This document shows positions 53,224-56,620 of a stretch of DNA of 56,620 nt, piece by piece. The stretch spans positions 1 through 56,620 of the forward strand of contig JADCEV010000105.1 in the NCBI GenBank assembly GCA_020249865.1. The letters are read 5' to 3'. This DNA comes from Roseomonas sp. (GTDB lineage Bacteria > Pseudomonadota > Alphaproteobacteria > Acetobacterales > Acetobacteraceae). The notes under the pieces were generated by a model. That model made no database searches. It saw only the letters and a program-made list of their open reading frames with translations, and was not told the DNA's origin. Within the stretch, counting starts at the first letter, position 1. The number at the start of each line of letters is the position of its first letter. Position numbers and translations under genes: made by a program.

Positions 53224-53280
53224 AGAAATTTTCCGAAAATTTTCTATTGATAATTCAATTCTCTAGAAAGAGCGTTTTAC

Positions 53281-53299
53281 TCCAACTCGGGGAGCCAGA
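53281..53299. repeat. attR: second copy of the 19-bp tRNA-Asn end
   Basis: This is an exact copy of 45384-45402. It lacks the rest of the tRNA, so it is a remnant of the original target left at the far end of the element. Confidence 0.9.
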
Positions 53300-54839
53300 A
53301 AAATCAAAAACTTACGAGCCCGATGCCCTCCCAAAAAATCGAAATTTTTCGCCGTGGTGCCACTATGGTGCCAGATTGGTTGGGCTTGGTGGAACTCGCC
53401 CAGGCAGGGCGTGCCTTGGCGTCTCTCGGGTGATCGTAGCGTCTAAACTGGATCAGTTTCGCGTTGGGCCGCTTGGGCGCCTGAACGAGTGGGCGAGTTC
53501 TCCAGGCGCGTACGGGTGCAAGCGGAGATTACACCGGAACGCGCGTTGACGCCCGTTATGAAGCCCCCCCCCAGAGACATAAAGCCCAGCGCGGGACTCC
53601 CGGGCGCAGGGGGCGCCAGTTCTTCACGCGTCGCCGAGCACAGCTGCCCCCCTACCCGCCCCCGCGCTTCCGGGCTGGCCGATCCGCCCACCCTGGTCCT
53701 GATCGGGTCAATGGCACCGCTAAGCCACCTAATGATGTAGTCGTCCAAATTCACCAGTGTGGCTGAGTGCCGCGGCCGCGGGCGAAGCCGCTCTGCGTCG
53801 CCAACGTGCAGGTAGCGCCGGACAGCCTCGCGTCATAGCCCAACTTTTCACGCAATCGCGTGCAAACCATTGTTCTGCTTTTTCAGTAGAAGCTTCTCTA
53901 ATACCAAATCCCCCGCATGCATGAGCACGCCTATCCGTTGGGTAGCAAAAAAATAAAGCGGGGCCAGTTTTCAAAATGCACATGTGCCAGCTTTACGGCA
54001 TCGATTGTAATCCAGGACGGATCGGCACCTTCACGCGTCATGCCTGTACGCATTTTTTCGCGGCGTCCGGAGAGATCATGCGTTCAAGCGTGGCGACTCA
54101 ATGGCCTTAACATTTCCTCCGCCTGGAGAGTGATGAGCTGGATCGGCGCCATTCAGCATGGCGTCATCTAGATTTCAAAGAAGAAAAGAACGCCAGCTGC
54201 ATGGGGTATTAATAATGCGAGCATGACTGAAATAATTTTTTTGTAATCTATTACTTTTTGCAAGACGATAAAGTATCATAGCATTCTAAGGGCACAGAGC
54301 GCCAAAGTGGATATTCTTAAGATTTTAGCTTGGTTTTCTCTGGCCTGATGCATTTAGAAAACTAAGGATGAACTCAGGGCTAAATTGAAAACGAAAATCC
54401 GGTCAGGTCAGCGTGGTCCGGGAAAGTCGCAGAGCGGTGCCAGCAAAGCCATTAATGTCGAGGCTACAGGCGAAGACATTCTCACCCTTGGAGAAAGAGC
54501 CGCTGAGAACAAACCTGAAACCTCGATGGTGCGTCAGGGTCTCACCGACGGGTTACGTTATCTGACGGCTCAAGAAGCCGCCAAGCTGCGAAATCAGGGG
54601 CTAAGTTCTTTTTGGCGTCAAGAGAGCCGGTTCGGTTTCAAACTCGATAGTCCTCATCATTTTCCTGCCTATGAATACAACGCATTTGAGCAATTTGGTT
54701 GCGCCTTCCCGTAACTAGGAAATGGGAAACTGGCAAATAGGTAACGCTAATTCCGGATTTGGAATCACCCGCCCTTGAGAAAGATAGGTCCTCGATATTG
54801 CAAAATTTCATTATCGTCACTGGGCCACAATCACCTGCG
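53300..54839. other. Decayed accessory region without a clear gene
   Basis: These 1.5 kb are heterogeneous. The first 450 bp are GC-rich, while 54180-54380 is AT-rich. Frames such as 53443-53754 (minus) and 53917-54171 (plus) are open, but they show no recognisable motif, ribosome-binding site or plausible composition. I interpret the stretch as remains of earlier insertions to the right of the tRNA-Asn element. Confidence 0.55.
54385..54714 (+). CDS. Hypothetical protein, doubtful
   Basis: This is a 109-codon frame from a TTG, with a basic N-terminus (KTKIRSGQRGPGKSQSG) and a middle part LTDGLRYLTAQEAAKLRNQG that could be helical. It has only a weak ribosome-binding site and no recognised family, and it sits among pseudogenes. 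It may be a real small gene or a fragment; confidence is low. Confidence 0.25.
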   Translation: MKTKIRSGQRGPGKSQSGASKAINVEATGEDILTLGERAAENKPETSMVRQGLTDGLRYLTAQEAAKLRNQGLSSFWRQESRFGFKLDSPHHFPAYEYNAFEQFGCAFP

Positions 54840-55226
54840 AAGGCGCCACCACAAAGCGCGGCAAGCCCATGAACAGGAGTGATGTCTATCGCATTCTGAC
54901 CAACCGCGTGTTTTTGGGCGAGGCCGTGCATAACGGCAATTCCTATCCCGGCGAGCATGACGTCATCATTACGCAAGCGCAATGGGATACGGTGCGGGCC
55001 ATCCTGAAAATCAACCCTTGCATCTGGGTCAATCAGTCACAGAGTACCACCGCGCCATTACTGCGTAGCCTGCTAGGTGCCCCGCATGCTGCGGCTGAAG
55101 TTGCTGGCGCCGGAAATGGTGGAGGCAATCCTGGATGGAAGGCAGCCGAAGGCGGTGACGCTGCCGGGAGTTCTGGAGCCGTTTCCCTTGGAATGGATAC
55201 AACAGGCAGGCTACCCGTTGCCGTGA
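54840..55226 (+). pseudogene. Serine-recombinase remnant
   Basis: Two fragments of a large serine recombinase are read in different frames. The first (54840-55020) reads GATTKRGKPMNRSDVYRILT, continuing with NRVFLGEAVHNGNSYPGEHD, which matches the Recombinase domain after the catalytic domain. The second (55077-55226) reads LKLLAPEMVEAILDGRQPKA and ends at a stop, matching the family's C-terminus. The sequence between is altered, and the whole N-terminal catalytic domain with the nucleophilic serine is missing. It is a dead fragment of an older mobile element. Confidence 0.75.
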
Positions 55227-55438
55227 CCTGTGCCGCTTATCGGCGATACCACGGCGCACGGCGTTAATTGTCTCGGACGCATCCGCCAGGCTAGGCTTCT
55301 CAGTAACGCCATAAACCGGAACAGAGCATTGAAAGCGCCATGCCGTCTCATCTCTCCAGTCTCACCCTGGCTCTGTTCGTCGCGCTCGCCTGCAACGCTG
55401 CGGCTCAATCGGCCAGAGATCGCCCGCTGGTCATAGCC

Positions 55439-56497
<1,059 letters not shown>

Positions 56498-56502
56498 AAG
56501 GC

Positions 56503-56620
56503 TCACTGCTGAGTTCTGAATAGTAATGCTTCCAGATAATCTGTGTTCATGGCGGCTTTTTTTCTTCTGACTTTAAGGCTGTGTTTGTCGTCTGCGTTGC
56601 GTATCATGTTCATGGCCATG
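56503..56620 (-). CDS. C-terminal end of a second transposase (partial)
   Basis: The minus strand from the window edge reads MAMNMIRNADDKHSLKVRRK, then KAAMNTDYLEALLFRTQQ and a stop at 56503-56505. This resembles the basic C-terminus of ISAs1/IS4-like DDE transposases (N-x-x-R-x-x-x-x-K-x-S-x-K-x-x-R-x-x-A); the family call is a recalled resemblance. The rest lies outside the window. It directly abuts the truncated IS21 remnant. Confidence 0.5.
   Translation of the reverse strand, partial: MAMNMIRNADDKHSLKVRRKKAAMNTDYLEALLFRTQQ

Larger units (their letters stand above)
52180..53280. other. Non-coding right part of the element: origin-like and repeat region
   Basis: I see no credible gene in these 1,100 bp. 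Several overlapping minus-strand frames (52716-53184) arise from the GC-rich 77-bp repeats. The region holds nested inverted repeats (52532-52795), 77-bp tandem repeats (52885-53160) and the GTGGGGAA motifs near attR. It probably contains the element's replication origin and its control sites. Confidence 0.6.
45384..53299. mobile_element. 7.9-kb P4-like integrative element in tRNA-Asn
   Basis: The element is bounded by the 19-bp repeats at 45384 and 53281. It holds an integrase next to attL, three orphan genes, two small HTH proteins, a Zn-ribbon/TOPRIM protein, an AAA ATPase, very small ORFs, a concentric inverted repeat that looks like an origin, and 77-bp tandem repeats next to attR. All genes point right. 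No capsid, terminase, relaxase or type IV secretion genes were recognised, so it would need help to move. The gene logic (int, AlpA-like, primase, helicase, origin) is that of P4-type satellites. Cargo is limited to the uncharacterised genes at 47036-48701 and 49055-49369. Confidence 0.88.

Noticed and set aside
45384-53299. Integrative conjugative element or complete prophage
   Set aside because: No relaxase, type IV secretion, capsid, terminase or lysis genes were recognised; the length and gene set fit a small satellite instead.
53443-53754. A 103-codon minus-strand gene
   Set aside because: No ribosome-binding site, motif or plausible composition; it lies in a decayed zone and its reading frame is not supported by anything else.

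Overview
The window reads as chromosome of a high-GC, motile alphaproteobacterium, most likely an acetic-acid-bacterium relative (Acetobacteraceae, Roseomonas-like). This is an inference from gene content: a PopZ polar organiser, a SUV3-like helicase, Bug/TctC and TRAP binding proteins, a molybdenum hydroxylase, a FabI-type enoyl reductase, several chemoreceptors, and GC-rich dispersed intergenic repeats. No rRNA is present to settle the taxonomy.

Layout. 1-1.9 kb: 5' part of a SUV3-like helicase, with a divergent MFS transporter. 2.1-8.8 kb: a tightly packed operon encoding a three-subunit molybdenum hydroxylase followed by a complete TRAP transporter, so uptake and oxidation of one unknown substrate look coupled. 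9-13.4 kb: an orphan Bug binding protein, a TPP-dependent acetolactate-synthase-like enzyme, aroC and a small secreted protein. 13.6-21.1 kb: acetyl-CoA synthetase, an SDR, then a beta-oxidation operon (hydratase/3-hydroxyacyl-CoA dehydrogenase fusion and two acyl-CoA dehydrogenases). 21.2-23.7 kb: PhnZ-like HD protein, ribokinase-like sugar kinase and BASS transporter. 23.7-31.7 kb: three chemoreceptors, one of them in an operon with a periplasmic binding protein. 31.7-45.1 kb: core genes fabI, pdxH, an APH/AAA fusion, a Usp protein, a pirin, ilvD, valS, popZ, a TolC-like protein and a Pcm-like protein, plus small membrane, lipo- and secreted proteins.

45.2-53.3 kb: tRNA-Cys and tRNA-Asn with visible promoters, then a 7.9-kb integrative element in the tRNA-Asn 3' end, bounded by a 19-bp direct repeat. 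It carries a P4-type integrase, three orphan genes, two small HTH proteins, a Zn-ribbon/TOPRIM primase-like protein, an AAA ATPase, a very small membrane peptide, a concentric palindromic region that looks like a replication origin, 77-bp tandem repeats, and clusters of GTGGGGAA motifs near both ends that may be integrase arm sites. No capsid or conjugation genes are seen, so it resembles a minimal P4-like satellite.

53.3-56.6 kb: a decayed accessory zone with a serine-recombinase pseudogene, an IS21 remnant (IstA present, IstB absent) and the end of a second transposase running out of the window.

The least-described parts are the replication/integration architecture of the tRNA-Asn element, the binding-protein/chemoreceptor pair with a possible TorT/TorS-like arrangement, and the molybdenum-hydroxylase/TRAP operon with an unusual active-site loop. 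All calls rest on reading the sequence and on recalled family features; no database search was run.
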